From Microbacterium paraoxydans (GTDB lineage Bacteria > Actinomycetota > Actinomycetes > Actinomycetales > Microbacteriaceae), in NCBI RefSeq assembly GCF_018224615.1, contig NZ_JAGTUK010000004.1:170784-234783 (forward strand): DNA of 64,000 nucleotides. Reading direction: 5' to 3'. Positions 19,821 to 28,935 of the stretch are shown here, in pieces. A program made the translations under genes and the position numbers. Within the stretch, counting starts at the first letter, position 1. Each line of letters begins with the position of its first letter. Under the pieces are notes generated by a model. That model did not search any database. It was not told the origin of the DNA and saw only the letters and a program-made list of their open reading frames with translations.

Positions 19821-20781
19821 GACCACCGACGCGCGCGTCGCCGTCTACCTCGACTTCGACAACATCGTCATCTCCTGGTACGACCGCGTCCACGGCCGCA
19901 ACTCGTACGGCAAGGACCGCCAGCGCATCACCGAGAACCCGAACGATCCCGAGGTCGCCGAGCGGTTGAACCGGGCGATGATCGAGGTCGGGGCCATCAT
20001 CGACTATGCCGCGTCGTTCGGCACGCTCGTGCTCACCCGGGCGTACGCCGACTGGTCGTCGCCCGTCAACGCCGAGTACCGCTCGCAGCTGGTGGCCCGC
20101 GCGGTCGACCTGGTGCAGCTGTTCCCCGCCGCCGCGTACGCGAAGAACGGCGCCGACATCCGCCTCGCGGTCGACGCGGTGGAGGACATGTTCCGCCTGC
20201 CCGACCTCACGCACGTCGTGATCGTGGCGGGCGACAGCGACTACGTGCCGCTCGCCCAGCGGTGCAAGCGCCTCGGCCGCTACGTGATCGGGGTGGGCGT
20301 TGCGGGCTCCACCGCGAAGTCGCTCGCCGCCGCGTGCGACGAGTTCGAGTCGTACGACTCCCTGCCCGGTGTCGCGCGTCCGGCCAAGGCCGCCCCGCCC
20401 GCCGCCGCCCCGGTCGCCGTGGCCGAGGCCGCTCCGGCCGCCGCGGAGCAGGGCGCCGCGAAGCCCAAGACCGCGTCGAAGTCGCGCGCCAAGACCAAGG
20501 CCCCCAAGACGGAGGAGCCGAAGGTCGAGGAGAAGATCGACGACCAGGGCGAGGCCACACGTCTGCTGGAGCGCGCGCTGCGCCTCGGGCACGACAAGGC
20601 CGACGCGGACGAGTGGCTGCACAGTTCCGCCGTCAAGACGCACATGCGCCGGATGGACCCGTCGTTCAGCGAGAAGGCGCTCGGCTACCGCTCGTTCTCC
20701 GACTTCCTGAAGTCGCGCGACGACATCGCCGAGCTGGAGGAGACGGGCCACGAGCGGCTCGTCCGCCTGCGCGAGCCCTGA
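19813..20781 (+). CDS. NYN-domain (PIN-like RNase) protein with C-terminal OST-HTH/LOTUS domain
   Basis: A 322-residue protein in three parts. Residues 1-160 form a NYN domain: VAVYLDFDNIVISW with Asp residues in DFDN, a later NGADIRLAVDAVEDM and VVIVAGDSDYVPLAQRCKRLGR. These acidic residues would bind the metal of a PIN-like nuclease. A Lys/Ala/Pro-rich low-complexity linker (about 185-240) follows. The last 75 residues (LLERALRLGHDKADADEWLHSS to DFLKSRDDIAELEE) fit the OST-HTH/LOTUS winged helix that binds RNA. I chose GTG 19813 because AGGAGG (19801-19806) lies six bases before it; an upstream in-frame ATG lacks such a site. A role in RNA turnover or RNA quality control is inferred from the domains. 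Confidence 0.85.
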   Translation: MAETTDARVAVYLDFDNIVISWYDRVHGRNSYGKDRQRITENPNDPEVAERLNRAMIEVGAIIDYAASFGTLVLTRAYADWSSPVNAEYRSQLVARAVDLVQLFPAAAYAKNGADIRLAVDAVEDMFRLPDLTHVVIVAGDSDYVPLAQRCKRLGRYVIGVGVAGSTAKSLAAACDEFESYDSLPGVARPAKAAPPAAAPVAVAEAAPAAAEQGAAKPKTASKSRAKTKAPKTEEPKVEEKIDDQGEATRLLERALRLGHDKADADEWLHSSAVKTHMRRMDPSFSEKALGYRSFSDFLKSRDDIAELEETGHERLVRLREP

Positions 20782-20793
20782 TCCCCCGGCTGC

Positions 20794-21801
20794 TCACTGG
20801 TTGCGGAACGCGGCGTCGAACGCGGCCTCGGGCGGCGGCCACAGCAGCGAGCGCACGAACCCGAGGGCCTCGGGGGCGCCGTGCAGCCGGTCCATCCCGG
20901 CGTCCTCCCACTCGATCGAGATGGGGCCGTCGTAGCCGATCGCGTCGAGCGCCCGGAAGGCGTCCTCCCAGGGCACGTCGCCGTGGCCGGTCGAGACGAA
21001 GTCCCAGCCGCGGCGCGGGTCGCCCCACGGCAGGTGCGAGCCGAGCACGCCCGCCCGGCCGTTGTGCGGTCGCATCCGGGTGTCCTTGCAGTCGACGTGG
21101 TAGATGCGGTCGGCGAAGTCGACGATGAAGCCCACCGGGTCGATGTTCTGCCACATCATGTGCGAGGGGTCCCAGTTGAACCCGAACGCGTCGCGGTGGT
21201 CGATCGCATCGAGGGCCCGCACGCTCGACCAGTAGTCGTAGGCGATCTCGCCGGGGTGCACCTCGTGCGCGAACCGCACCCCCTCGGCGTCGAACACGTC
21301 GAGGATCGGGTTCCAGCGGTCGGCGAAGTCCTGGAACCCCTGCTCGATCACGGCGGCGGGCACGGGCGGGAACATCGCCACGTAGGGCCAGATCGAGGAG
21401 CCGGTGAAGCCCACGACCGTGTCGACCCCGAGCTTGCGGGCCACCCGGGCCGCACGCGTCATGTCCTCGGCCGCGCGCCGGCGCACCCCCTCGGCCTCAC
21501 CGTCGCCCCACACGTAGTCGCGCAGGATGGCCTGGTGGCGGAAGTCGATCGGGGCGTCGCACACGGCCTGCCCCGCCAGGTGGTTCGAGATCGCGAACAG
21601 GCGCAGGCCGTGCCGGTCGAGGATCTCGCGGCGCGACGCGACGTAGGCGTCGTCCTCGTCGGCGCGCCGCAGATCGAGGTGATCGCCGGAGGCCGCGACC
21701 TCGAGCCCGTCGTAGCCCCACTCGGCGGCGAGCCGGGCGACCTCCTCGAACGGCAGGTCGGCCCACTGGCCGGTGAACAGCGTGACCGGACGGGTGCTCA
21801 T
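20794..21801 (-). CDS. Xylose-isomerase-like TIM-barrel protein (sugar phosphate isomerase/epimerase family)
   Basis: A 335-residue AP_endonuc_2-fold protein. The metal-binding and catalytic landmarks are present: [13 protein letters not shown] (Glu/His), [17 protein letters not shown] (Asp/His), [10 protein letters not shown] (His/Asp), and [12 protein letters not shown] (Glu). These pattern with divalent-metal TIM-barrel isomerases, epimerases and lyases acting on sugars or keto-sugars; the exact reaction is not readable. AAGGAG six bases before ATG 21801 is a good ribosome-binding site. It is the last gene of the seven-gene minus-strand sugar operon (from 28821), 47 bases after the epimerase gene, and converges on the NYN gene. 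Confidence 0.85.
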   Translation of the reverse strand: MSTRPVTLFTGQWADLPFEEVARLAAEWGYDGLEVAASGDHLDLRRADEDDAYVASRREILDRHGLRLFAISNHLAGQAVCDAPIDFRHQAILRDYVWGDGEAEGVRRRAAEDMTRAARVARKLGVDTVVGFTGSSIWPYVAMFPPVPAAVIEQGFQDFADRWNPILDVFDAEGVRFAHEVHPGEIAYDYWSSVRALDAIDHRDAFGFNWDPSHMMWQNIDPVGFIVDFADRIYHVDCKDTRMRPHNGRAGVLGSHLPWGDPRRGWDFVSTGHGDVPWEDAFRALDAIGYDGPISIEWEDAGMDRLHGAPEALGFVRSLLWPPPEAAFDAAFRNQ

Positions 21802-21848
21802 GGGTACTCCTTCGTCTCACGTGCGGGTGTCGGGTGCGGGGTCGGGGG

Positions 21849-22700
21849 TCAGGCGCCGAGGGCGCGGAGGTGGGCGATGCTGCGCGCGGCGAGGTCGTCC
21901 TGGCTCGCGGCGAGCGGGCGCCACACCGACGCGGCGACCGCGATCGTGGCGTTCTCGCCCGTGAAGCTCTCCAGGCCGAGCATCCCGCGGTAGCCGGCGT
22001 CGTCGAGCGCCGCGAGCACGCCGGGCCAGTCGGTGTGATCGTCGCCGACGGCGCCGCGGTCGCTGCCGCACACCTGCACGTGCGCGATCGCGGAGCCCGC
22101 GGTGCGGATGGCGTCGGCCGGGCGCTTCTCCTCGATGTTGAGGTGGTACGTGTCGAGAGCGAGTCCCACGCCTCCGCCCAGCAGCGGCTCCAGTGCGTCG
22201 AGGCCCTGCGCGACCGTGTTGAGCACGCTCGTCTCGTAGCGGTTGAGCGGCTCCACGGCCAGGATCAGCCCGGCCGCCGCGGCCTCGTCGGCCAGGGGGG
22301 CGAGGTTCTGCCGCAGCTCCGCCACGACCGCGGTGCGCTCGGCCTCGTCCATGCGCCAGGTCACGCCGGTCGGGGCGTAGAACGGGCCGGCCACCACCGG
22401 CGAGCGGAGGATCACGGCCGCGTCGAGGCAGGCGCGCAGGTACTCCTGCGTGGCCGGCACGTCGCCCGCGCGGCCGATCAGCGACCTCCCCGGCCCCATG
22501 GCCCCCACCACGACCGCGCCCATGCCGAGCCCGTCCAGCACGGCCCTGGCTCGGACCGGGTCCCAGTCGCCGGGGTTCTCCAGCGGCAGCTCCAGCGCGT
22601 CGTAGCCCATGCGCGCGGCCGTGCGCGCGAGGGGCTCGAGCGTCTCGTCGGTGAGCGGAGACGTCCACACCCACGTGTTGACGGCGATCGTGCGGGGCAT
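21849..22700 (-). CDS. Sugar isomerase/epimerase, D-tagatose/D-psicose 3-epimerase-like
   Basis: A 283-residue TIM-barrel protein. The motifs LAVEPLNRYETSVLNT and LALDTYHLNIEEK are the strongly conserved Glu and Asp-x-x-His metal-binding segments of ketose 3-epimerases and related hydroxypyruvate-isomerase-fold enzymes. A later GLESFTGEN provides the second catalytic Glu. The start ATG 22700 matches the conserved N-terminus (IAVNTWVWTSPL), and AAGGA lies a few bases upstream; longer readings cross the intergenic hairpin and the end of the next gene. It follows the ABC binding-protein gene by 77 bases. A role in converting a ketose or keto-acid intermediate of the imported sugar is likely. Confidence 0.85.
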   Translation of the reverse strand: MPRTIAVNTWVWTSPLTDETLEPLARTAARMGYDALELPLENPGDWDPVRARAVLDGLGMGAVVVGAMGPGRSLIGRAGDVPATQEYLRACLDAAVILRSPVVAGPFYAPTGVTWRMDEAERTAVVAELRQNLAPLADEAAAAGLILAVEPLNRYETSVLNTVAQGLDALEPLLGGGVGLALDTYHLNIEEKRPADAIRTAGSAIAHVQVCGSDRGAVGDDHTDWPGVLAALDDAGYRGMLGLESFTGENATIAVAASVWRPLAASQDDLAARSIAHLRALGA

Positions 22701-22723
22701 CGTTGTCCTTCGATCAGGGAGTC

Positions 22724-22769
22724 GCTCCCACCCTCCCACCCCGCGGGTGCGGAGCGGAAGGGCGGGAGC
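22724..22769 (-). terminator. Intercistronic hairpin after the sugar-binding protein gene
   Basis: GCTCCCACCC (22724-22733) and GGGCGGGAGC (22760-22769) can pair over ten bases with a single A-C mismatch, with a 26-base GC-rich loop that can fold further. It sits between the ABC binding-protein gene and the epimerase gene. Such hairpins often protect the abundant binding-protein mRNA or partly terminate transcription. Confidence 0.4.
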
Positions 22770-22777
22770 GCGTGCGC

Positions 22778-23986
22778 TCAGGGGATCTGCCGCTCCTGCC
22801 ACACCGTCGGGTAGCCGGGGAGGTTCTCCCCGCCGAACTTGGCGTAGTGGCCGTCGGGCATGCCCTCGTTCGCGGCGAGGTAGTCGTCGAGCTCCGCCTC
22901 CGTGATGGGCTTCTGCGGGAGCACCCACTCCTTCGGCACCTCCTGGCCGGCGAAGATCATCTGCGCCGCCAGCAGCGGGGTGCGCCACTGGAAGTTCGAG
23001 TACACGGGCGCCAGCCCCGTCAGCCCGGTGTCCTTCCACTTGCGCAGGAAGCTCATCTCGTCCTCGCCGGTCATCACCGGGTAGTCCGCGCCCGCGTCCT
23101 CGAACGCCTCGATCGCCGCGACGGCTCCGTCACCGGCGTCCATCCAGACGCCGTGCACGTCGCCCTTGGCGAGCTCGTCGCTGATGATGCTCTTGATCTC
23201 GGCCGGGTCGGCGCCGGTGAAGTAGTCCACCGCCTCGATGCCCGCCTCGTCGAACAGCTTCTCGGCACCGGCCCAGCGGTGCTCCAGCACGTCGACGCCG
23301 GGGAGGATGCGCAGGGCCACGACCTTGTCGCCCTCCTCCAGGTTGTCGATCAGGAACTCGGCGGTGTCGATGCCCCACGCGAATCCGCCGATCGGGTGGA
23401 TGAACGTGACGGGGCAGTCGGTGTTCACGCCGCGGTCGAACACCACGACGGGCTTCCCGGTCTCGCACGCGCGCTCGACGGCCGGGGTCATGGCCGCGGT
23501 GCTGTTGGGCGAGATGAGGAACACGTCGCAGTTCCCCTCCGAGATGAAGTAGTCGATGTCGGCGATCTGGGTGTCGTCGGAGTCCTGCGCGTCGCGGGTC
23601 TCCATCTCGCTGATCGCCCCGGCCTCCTGCAGCACCTTGAGCTGCTCGTTCATCGTGATCCAGCCCGTCTGCCGCCACGGGTTGGAGATCGAGGCGTTCG
23701 CGAAGCAGGCCTTCTTGGCACCGCTGCTGGCGTACTCCGACGTGTCCACCATCTCGGCGTTGATGTGCTGCAGGTACGGCTCGTCCGCCGGTCCCTGGGG
23801 TTCGACGCCGCGCTCCGCGTCCTGCTTGTCGAAGAGCTCCTGGTCGAACCACTCGGTCGTCTCGGCCGCCTGCTCGGGGTTCTCCGACTCCGCCGGCGCC
23901 ACGGACGGGTCGGTCGTGCACCCGGCGAGCGCGATGAGGCCGAAGAGGGCCACCCCTGCGGTGGCGATCTTCATCGATCGTCGCAT
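22778..23986 (-). CDS. Sugar ABC transporter substrate-binding lipoprotein (ribose/RbsB type)
   Basis: A 402-residue periplasmic-binding-protein-fold lipoprotein. The signal peptide MRRSMKIATAGVALFGLIALAGC contains a lipobox (LAGC). An acidic linker (about residues 25-55) follows. The mature domain carries peripla_BP_4 features such as DYFISEGNCDVFLISPNSTAAMTPAV and VVFDRGVNTDCPVTF. AGAGGAG about seven bases before ATG 23986 marks the start; Met5 is an alternative. It is larger than RbsB because of the N-terminal extension. Two bases separate it from the permease upstream in the operon. It should capture the substrate of the RbsA/RbsC-like proteins encoded beside it; the identity of the sugar is not evident. 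Confidence 0.88.
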   Translation of the reverse strand: MRRSMKIATAGVALFGLIALAGCTTDPSVAPAESENPEQAAETTEWFDQELFDKQDAERGVEPQGPADEPYLQHINAEMVDTSEYASSGAKKACFANASISNPWRQTGWITMNEQLKVLQEAGAISEMETRDAQDSDDTQIADIDYFISEGNCDVFLISPNSTAAMTPAVERACETGKPVVVFDRGVNTDCPVTFIHPIGGFAWGIDTAEFLIDNLEEGDKVVALRILPGVDVLEHRWAGAEKLFDEAGIEAVDYFTGADPAEIKSIISDELAKGDVHGVWMDAGDGAVAAIEAFEDAGADYPVMTGEDEMSFLRKWKDTGLTGLAPVYSNFQWRTPLLAAQMIFAGQEVPKEWVLPQKPITEAELDDYLAANEGMPDGHYAKFGGENLPGYPTVWQERQIP

Positions 23987-23988
23987 TG

Positions 23989-25044
23989 CTAATCTCCTCT
24001 GGTTTCTGTGTGGATGGTGCGGGAAGCACTGGTGGTGCTGACGGGTTCGGGCGCCGCGGGCTCGGGTCCCGCCGGCTGTGGGCCGCGCGCGCGGCGAGCG
24101 CGGAACGCGACGGCGGAGTAGGCCACGGCGGCGATGATGATGACGCCCTGCACCGCGTCGCGCAGCGTCGAGGGGACGCCCGCGATGTTGAGCAGCATGA
24201 ACAGCGCCTCGAGCGTGAACGCCCCGGCGACCGCGCCGACGATCCAGCCGCGTCCGCCGCCGAGCACCACCCCGCCGAGCACGACCGCGGTGATCGCGGT
24301 GAACTCGTAGCCGCGGCCGACCGAGGGGTGCACGCCCGCGTAGCCTACGAGCAGCACGGCCGACAGCGTGGCCGAGAGCGACGAGATCACGAACGCCTGC
24401 GTGGTGACCCAGGCGCGGCGGGCGCCGGCGTAGTCCACGGCCCTGGCGTTGTCGCCGATCGCGATCAGGGTCTTGCCGAGCGGGCGCCTGGTGAGGACGA
24501 TCCCGAGCGCGAGCCACGCGATCAGCAGCAGCACGGCCCAGGGGATGAACTCCAGCAGCGGCACGTCGCGCACGCCGCCGCGCCCGATCTCGCGGAAGCT
24601 GTCGGCGGGGTTGCCGGTGGCCGCTCCGCCTGTCCACCACATCACCCCGCCGAGCAGCGCGAGCATCATGCCGAGCGTCACGATGAACGACGGCACCTTC
24701 AGCAGCGTGGTCAGGAGCCCGTTCGTGAGCCCGACCACCACGGCGACCACCACCATGAGCAGCAGCACCGGGATCGTGCGGGCGTCGTCCTGTCCGACGA
24801 GGTTGCCCGCGATGATGACCTGCGCGGTGATGAGCGAGCCCTGCGACAGGTCGAACTCTCCCGCGATGATCACGAAGTACTGGCCGATCGCGACGATCGC
24901 GATGGGGGCGACCCGCTGCAGGAACCGCATGAACTGTCCCGGTTCCGCGAAGCTCGGGTTGAGGATCGTGACCGCGATGAGCAGCACCACCAGCAGCAGG
25001 AACACGGCCCCGCGCGGGCTGACGAGCGTGCGCAGCGCCTTCAT
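23989..25044 (-). CDS. Sugar ABC transporter permease (RbsC-like)
   Basis: A 351-residue membrane protein with about ten hydrophobic segments. The family signature is seen in IIAGEFDLSQGSLITAQVIIAG and in TRRPLGKTLIAIGDNARAVDYAG; the latter is the cytoplasmic EAA-like coupling loop. The C-terminal tail is Ala/Pro/Arg-rich (RGPQPAGPEPAAPEPV). It pairs with the second RbsC-like permease, so the channel is probably a heterodimer. ATG 25044 overlaps the stop of that gene (ATGA). Confidence 0.88.
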   Translation of the reverse strand: MKALRTLVSPRGAVFLLLVVLLIAVTILNPSFAEPGQFMRFLQRVAPIAIVAIGQYFVIIAGEFDLSQGSLITAQVIIAGNLVGQDDARTIPVLLLMVVVAVVVGLTNGLLTTLLKVPSFIVTLGMMLALLGGVMWWTGGAATGNPADSFREIGRGGVRDVPLLEFIPWAVLLLIAWLALGIVLTRRPLGKTLIAIGDNARAVDYAGARRAWVTTQAFVISSLSATLSAVLLVGYAGVHPSVGRGYEFTAITAVVLGGVVLGGGRGWIVGAVAGAFTLEALFMLLNIAGVPSTLRDAVQGVIIIAAVAYSAVAFRARRARGPQPAGPEPAAPEPVSTTSASRTIHTETRGD

Positions 25045-26198
25045 GAGCGCGTTCCTTCCGTCGGGGCGGGCGTATCGGCGGCGGGGCGGGTGTCGGGGGC
25101 CGCGCTGTCCACCGCGGCGGCCTCGGCGGCGGGGTCGGCCAGCTGCGTGGCCGCTGCCGCCATCTCGCCCTCCGCGGCCCTGGCTGCGGCATCGCCCCCG
25201 GTGCGGGTGCCCCCCGCGCCGAAGCGTGGGCGGCGGCGCACGATCGCGCGGCGGCTGTACACCGCGACCGCTGCGACGATGACCACGCCGCGCACCACGT
25301 CCTTCAGGAACGGGTTCACCTGCAGCACGCTCATGACGTTGTCGACCACCGCCAGGATCGCGACGCCGCCGATCGTGCCCCAGATCGAGCCGCGGCCGCC
25401 GAGCAGCAGCGTGCCGCCCAGCACCACCGCCGCGATCGACAGCAGCGCGTAGCCGCCCTGCTGTCCCACGGTGGGGCTGCCGACGCCCAGGCGACTGGCG
25501 AGCAGGAGCCCGGCGAGTCCCGCGAACACCGAGCACAGCACGTGCGCCCAGATCAGCGGCATCCGCGTGCGCACACCCGACAGCCGCGCGATCTCCGGGT
25601 CGCCGCCCACCGCGTACAGGTGCGCGCCCGTGCGGGTGCGGTTCAGCAGCACCCACACGATCACGGCGAGCGCGATCATGATGAGCGTCGACACCGGGAC
25701 GGGTCCGACGCCGGTCGCGCCGATCAGCTGGAAGGCCCACGGCACGTTGCCCGCCGAGCCCTCGAAGTTCGTGTTGAGGATGCCCTGGAGGATCAGCCCG
25801 ACGCCGAGCGTGGCGATGAAGCCGTTCACCTTGAGCACGGTCACGATCAGGCCGTTGAGCAGCCCGATACCCGCGCACACCAGCAGTGTCACCGCCACCG
25901 CGACCGGGATGTTGCCGGGGTTGCCGTTCATGAGGGTGGCCGCGAGCAGGCTCGACAGACTGATGACGTAGGTCACCGAGAGGTCGAGCGAGGCGCCGAG
26001 CACCACGAGGGTCTGCCCGATCGCGACCAGTCCGAGCACGCTCATGCCCGTCAGCACGTCGCGGATGTTGCCCGGGCTGAGGAAGTTGCGGCCGACGGTG
26101 GCGACCAGGATCGCGCCGACCACGAGGGCCAGCAGCAGGATGCCGAGCACGATCACCGTGGAGTCGATGCGCAGCCGGGAGCGCGTGGCGGAGGTCAC
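25041..26198 (-). CDS. Sugar ABC transporter permease (RbsC-like) with extended Ala-rich C-terminus
   Basis: A 385-residue membrane protein. It has the same architecture as the neighbouring permease: VVLGASLDLSVTYVISLSSLLAAT near residue 65 and LLNRTRTGAHLYAVGGDPEIARLSG as coupling loop. The final 60 residues are a soluble Ala/Pro/Glu-rich tail (from about residue 320) beyond the last membrane helix, longer than in RbsC. Two different permeases with a single double-ATPase are typical of many actinobacterial CUT2 importers. Both ends overlap neighbours by four bases. Confidence 0.87.
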   Translation of the reverse strand: MTSATRSRLRIDSTVIVLGILLLALVVGAILVATVGRNFLSPGNIRDVLTGMSVLGLVAIGQTLVVLGASLDLSVTYVISLSSLLAATLMNGNPGNIPVAVAVTLLVCAGIGLLNGLIVTVLKVNGFIATLGVGLILQGILNTNFEGSAGNVPWAFQLIGATGVGPVPVSTLIMIALAVIVWVLLNRTRTGAHLYAVGGDPEIARLSGVRTRMPLIWAHVLCSVFAGLAGLLLASRLGVGSPTVGQQGGYALLSIAAVVLGGTLLLGGRGSIWGTIGGVAILAVVDNVMSVLQVNPFLKDVVRGVVIVAAVAVYSRRAIVRRRPRFGAGGTRTGGDAAARAAEGEMAAAATQLADPAAEAAAVDSAAPDTRPAADTPAPTEGTRS

Positions 26199-27715
26199 GG
26201 CGCACCTCCGTCCACCGGGGGGCGGGCATCCGCACCGGTCGCCGCCGCGAGGATCTCGTGCTCCGCGGAGCCCGCCGGCAGTTCGGCGACCAGCTCGCCG
26301 TCGTGCATCACCAGGATGCGGTCGCTCATGCCGATCACCTCCGGCAGCTCACTCGACACCATCAGCACGGCCTTGCCCTGCGCCGCCAGCTCGCGCATGA
26401 GCTCGTAGACGGCGTACTTCGCACCCACGTCGATGCCGCGCGTCGGCTCGTCGAACAGCACGATCTGCGGACCGGTGAGCAGCCACTTGGCCAGCACGAC
26501 CTTCTGCTGGTTGCCGCCGGAGAGGAACCGCACCTCCTGGTCGAGTCCGCGCGACGACACCTCCAGCGCGCTGAGCACCCCCGGCACGTCGCGGCGGGAG
26601 GCGGCGGTGCGTGCGGCGAACACGCTCCGCACGACCAGCAGCGCGTTGTCGAGGATCGACTGTCCGAGCGCGAGGCCCTGCGCCTTGCGGTCCTCCGAGA
26701 CCAGCGCGAGCCCCGCACGGACCGCCGCCCGGGGACCGGTGATGCGGGCGGGCGCGCCATCGATGCGCATCGTGCCGCGCGTGAACGCCTGGATGCCGAA
26801 CACCCCCTCCACGAGCTCGGTGCGACCGGAGCCCTGCAGCCCGGCGATCCCGACGATCTCCCCCGCGCGCAACGTGAGCGAGACCCCGTCCACGTACGCG
26901 TTGCCGCAGCCGTCGAGCTCGAGTCGCGGCTCCCCCACGGCCGTGCCGTCGAGCGGGTCGGGGAAGTACGACTGGATGGAGCGGCCCACCATGCGCCGCA
27001 CGAGCTCGTCGGTCGTGAGCGCGGACGTGTCGTCGGTGGACACGAGGGCGCCGTCCTTGAGGATCGTGATGCGGTCGCACAGGTCGAAGATCTCCTTCAG
27101 CCGGTGCGAGACGTAGAGCACGGCGACGCCGCGCGAGGTGAGCCTCCGGATGATGGCGTACAGCAGCTCCACCTCGCGGTCGCTGAGCGCGGCGGTCGGC
27201 TCGTCCATCGAGATCACCCTGGCGTCGAACGAGAGCGCCTTGACGATCTCGACGATCTGCTGCTCGGCCACGGTGAGCGAGCCGACGCGGGCCTGCGGGT
27301 CGATGAACGACACCCCCAGGTCGTTCAGCAGCTCGGCCGTCTTGGCGTTCATGCCCCGCACGTCCACGAACCCGGCTCGCCGCGGCTCGCGCCCGAGGTA
27401 CACGTTCTGCGCGACCGTCCGCTCCGGAAGCAGCGTGAACTCCTGGAACACGGTCACGATGCCCGCGTCCATGGCCTGGCGGGGGTGCGCGTGATGCACC
27501 TCCTCACCGAGGTAGGTCAGGGTGCCCTCGTCGGCGGGCTGCACGCCGGCGATGATCTTCATGAGCGTGGACTTGCCCGCCCCGTTCTCGCCGACGAGGC
27601 CGTGCACCTCGCCGGGACGCACGTCGACGTCGACGCCGTGCAGCACCTCCACGCCGAAGAACGACTTGCGGATGCCCCGCGCGGCGAGCACGGGCTGCGT
27701 CGTGGTCGCGGTCAT
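26195..27715 (-). CDS. Sugar ABC transporter ATP-binding protein, double ATPase (RbsA-like)
   Basis: A 506-residue CUT2 ATPase with two ABC domains. Domain 1 has GENGAGKSTLMKII near residues 41-54 and the Walker B region VISMDEPTAALSD, with a divergent signature (LTVAEQQIVEIVK), as in RbsA. Domain 2 has the degenerate Walker A GLQGSGRTELVEGVFG, signature LSGGNQQKVVLAKWL and VLFDEPTRGIDVG. It energises sugar import through the two RbsC-like permeases. ATG 27715 overlaps the stop of the oxidoreductase gene upstream. Confidence 0.93.
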   Translation of the reverse strand: MTATTTQPVLAARGIRKSFFGVEVLHGVDVDVRPGEVHGLVGENGAGKSTLMKIIAGVQPADEGTLTYLGEEVHHAHPRQAMDAGIVTVFQEFTLLPERTVAQNVYLGREPRRAGFVDVRGMNAKTAELLNDLGVSFIDPQARVGSLTVAEQQIVEIVKALSFDARVISMDEPTAALSDREVELLYAIIRRLTSRGVAVLYVSHRLKEIFDLCDRITILKDGALVSTDDTSALTTDELVRRMVGRSIQSYFPDPLDGTAVGEPRLELDGCGNAYVDGVSLTLRAGEIVGIAGLQGSGRTELVEGVFGIQAFTRGTMRIDGAPARITGPRAAVRAGLALVSEDRKAQGLALGQSILDNALLVVRSVFAARTAASRRDVPGVLSALEVSSRGLDQEVRFLSGGNQQKVVLAKWLLTGPQIVLFDEPTRGIDVGAKYAVYELMRELAAQGKAVLMVSSELPEVIGMSDRILVMHDGELVAELPAGSAEHEILAAATGADARPPVDGGAP

Positions 27716-28821
27716 GCCGGCACCTCCACCCATCGTCCGTCGTGCGCCGCGGAGTCGAGCACGGCCTCGGTCAGCACCGCCGAGCGGTGGCCGTCCGCGA
27801 AGGTGGGCAGTCCGTCGGGCCTGGCGCCCCCGATCGCGGCGTACACGTCGGAGACGAAGCCGTTGAACGCGTCCTGGTAGCCCATCGCGTGTCCGGCCGG
27901 CACGCGCTGCAGCCGGGCGGCGTCGGCGGCGGCGGTGGCGGGGTCGCGCAGCAGCAGGCGGGACTCGTCGCGCATCCCCACCCACAGCTCCTCCGGTCGC
28001 TCCTGCTCGAAGCGCAGGCTCTGCCGCGAACCGTGCAGCTCGAGCGTGAGCGCGTTCTTGCGGCCGGGCGCCATCTGCGAGATCAGGAGCGTGCCGAGCG
28101 CACCCCCCGCGGTCTCGATCAGCACGGCGACGATGTCCTCGGTGTCCACGGCCCGTCCGCCGCGCTCGGCGAACACCCGGCGGGTGCGGGCGCTCAGGGC
28201 GCGGATGCGCTCCCCCGTGACGAACTCGATCAGGTCGCACAGGTGCGAGCCGATGTCGGCGAACGCGCGGGAGGCGCCGCCCGCGTCGGAGCGCACGCGC
28301 CAGTCGTCGTCGCCGGGCAGCAGCATCCAGTCCTGCAGGTAGGAGCAGTCGAGCGTGAGCAGCTCCCCCGCCTCTCCCCTGGCGATGCGGGCCCTGGCCT
28401 CGCGCACCATCGGGTGGTAGCGGTAGATGAAGGGGACGGCTCCGATCACGCCGGCGGCGGCTGCGGCGTCCGCGAGCTCCCGGGCGTCGGCGGCGGTGGT
28501 CGCGAGCGGCTTCTCGCAGATCACGTGCTTCCCGGCGCGCAGTGCGCGGCGGGCGAGGTCGGCGTGCGTGGCGTTGGGGGTGCAGATGTGCACCACGTCG
28601 ATGTCGGCGGCGTCGAGGAGGGCGTCGGCATCGGCCTCCGCACGGTCGGCGCCGAGCGCCTGCGCCGCATCGCGTCCTCCCGCGGCCGATCGGGTGGCGA
28701 CGGCTCGCAGTTCTCCGCCCGCATCGCGTGCGGCCGCGCGGTGCACGCGGGCCATGAATCCCCCGCCGAGGATGCCGGCTCGGATCGTCCCGAGACCGGT
28801 GTCTGTGACATCCGTTGTCAT
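27712..28821 (-). CDS. Gfo/Idh/MocA family oxidoreductase
   Basis: A 369-residue dehydrogenase. The Rossmann loop AGILGGGFMARVHR, VHICTPNATHADLARRAL and EKPLATT (Glu-Lys-Pro) are in order. The C-terminal domain has FADIGSHLCDLIEFVTGE, where Asp and His act in catalysis in inositol and sugar dehydrogenases. Substrate candidates are myo-inositol-like cyclitols, aldoses or glycosides oxidised at C3. It is the first gene of the seven-gene sugar operon and is divergent from the ROK regulator. CAGACT seven bases before ATG 28821 is a weak -10-like element. Confidence 0.88.
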   Translation of the reverse strand: MTTDVTDTGLGTIRAGILGGGFMARVHRAAARDAGGELRAVATRSAAGGRDAAQALGADRAEADADALLDAADIDVVHICTPNATHADLARRALRAGKHVICEKPLATTAADARELADAAAAAGVIGAVPFIYRYHPMVREARARIARGEAGELLTLDCSYLQDWMLLPGDDDWRVRSDAGGASRAFADIGSHLCDLIEFVTGERIRALSARTRRVFAERGGRAVDTEDIVAVLIETAGGALGTLLISQMAPGRKNALTLELHGSRQSLRFEQERPEELWVGMRDESRLLLRDPATAAADAARLQRVPAGHAMGYQDAFNGFVSDVYAAIGGARPDGLPTFADGHRSAVLTEAVLDSAAHDGRWVEVPA

Positions 28822-28935
28822 GTCGGGGAGTCTGACACACCTCGCGCGACTTTTGCTAGACCTTCGTCAAAAGTTGTTTGTGTCGAATTCGAAGTTCCAC
28901 GTCCTCCCGCCGAAGTGCTGTGGTTTACTGACCGA
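28822..28935. promoter_or_regulatory. Divergent control region with inverted repeats, candidate ROK operator
   Basis: CGACTTTTG (28847-28855) and CAAAAGTTG (28868-28876) form an inverted repeat with nine-base arms (one mismatch) and a 12-base spacer. A perfect ten-base palindrome TCGAATTCGA lies at 28883-28892. These AT-rich elements stand out in a region of over 70% GC. TTTACT (28924-28929) is six bases before the ROK gene ATG. Repressor binding here would control both the sugar operon and the regulator itself. Confidence 0.55.
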
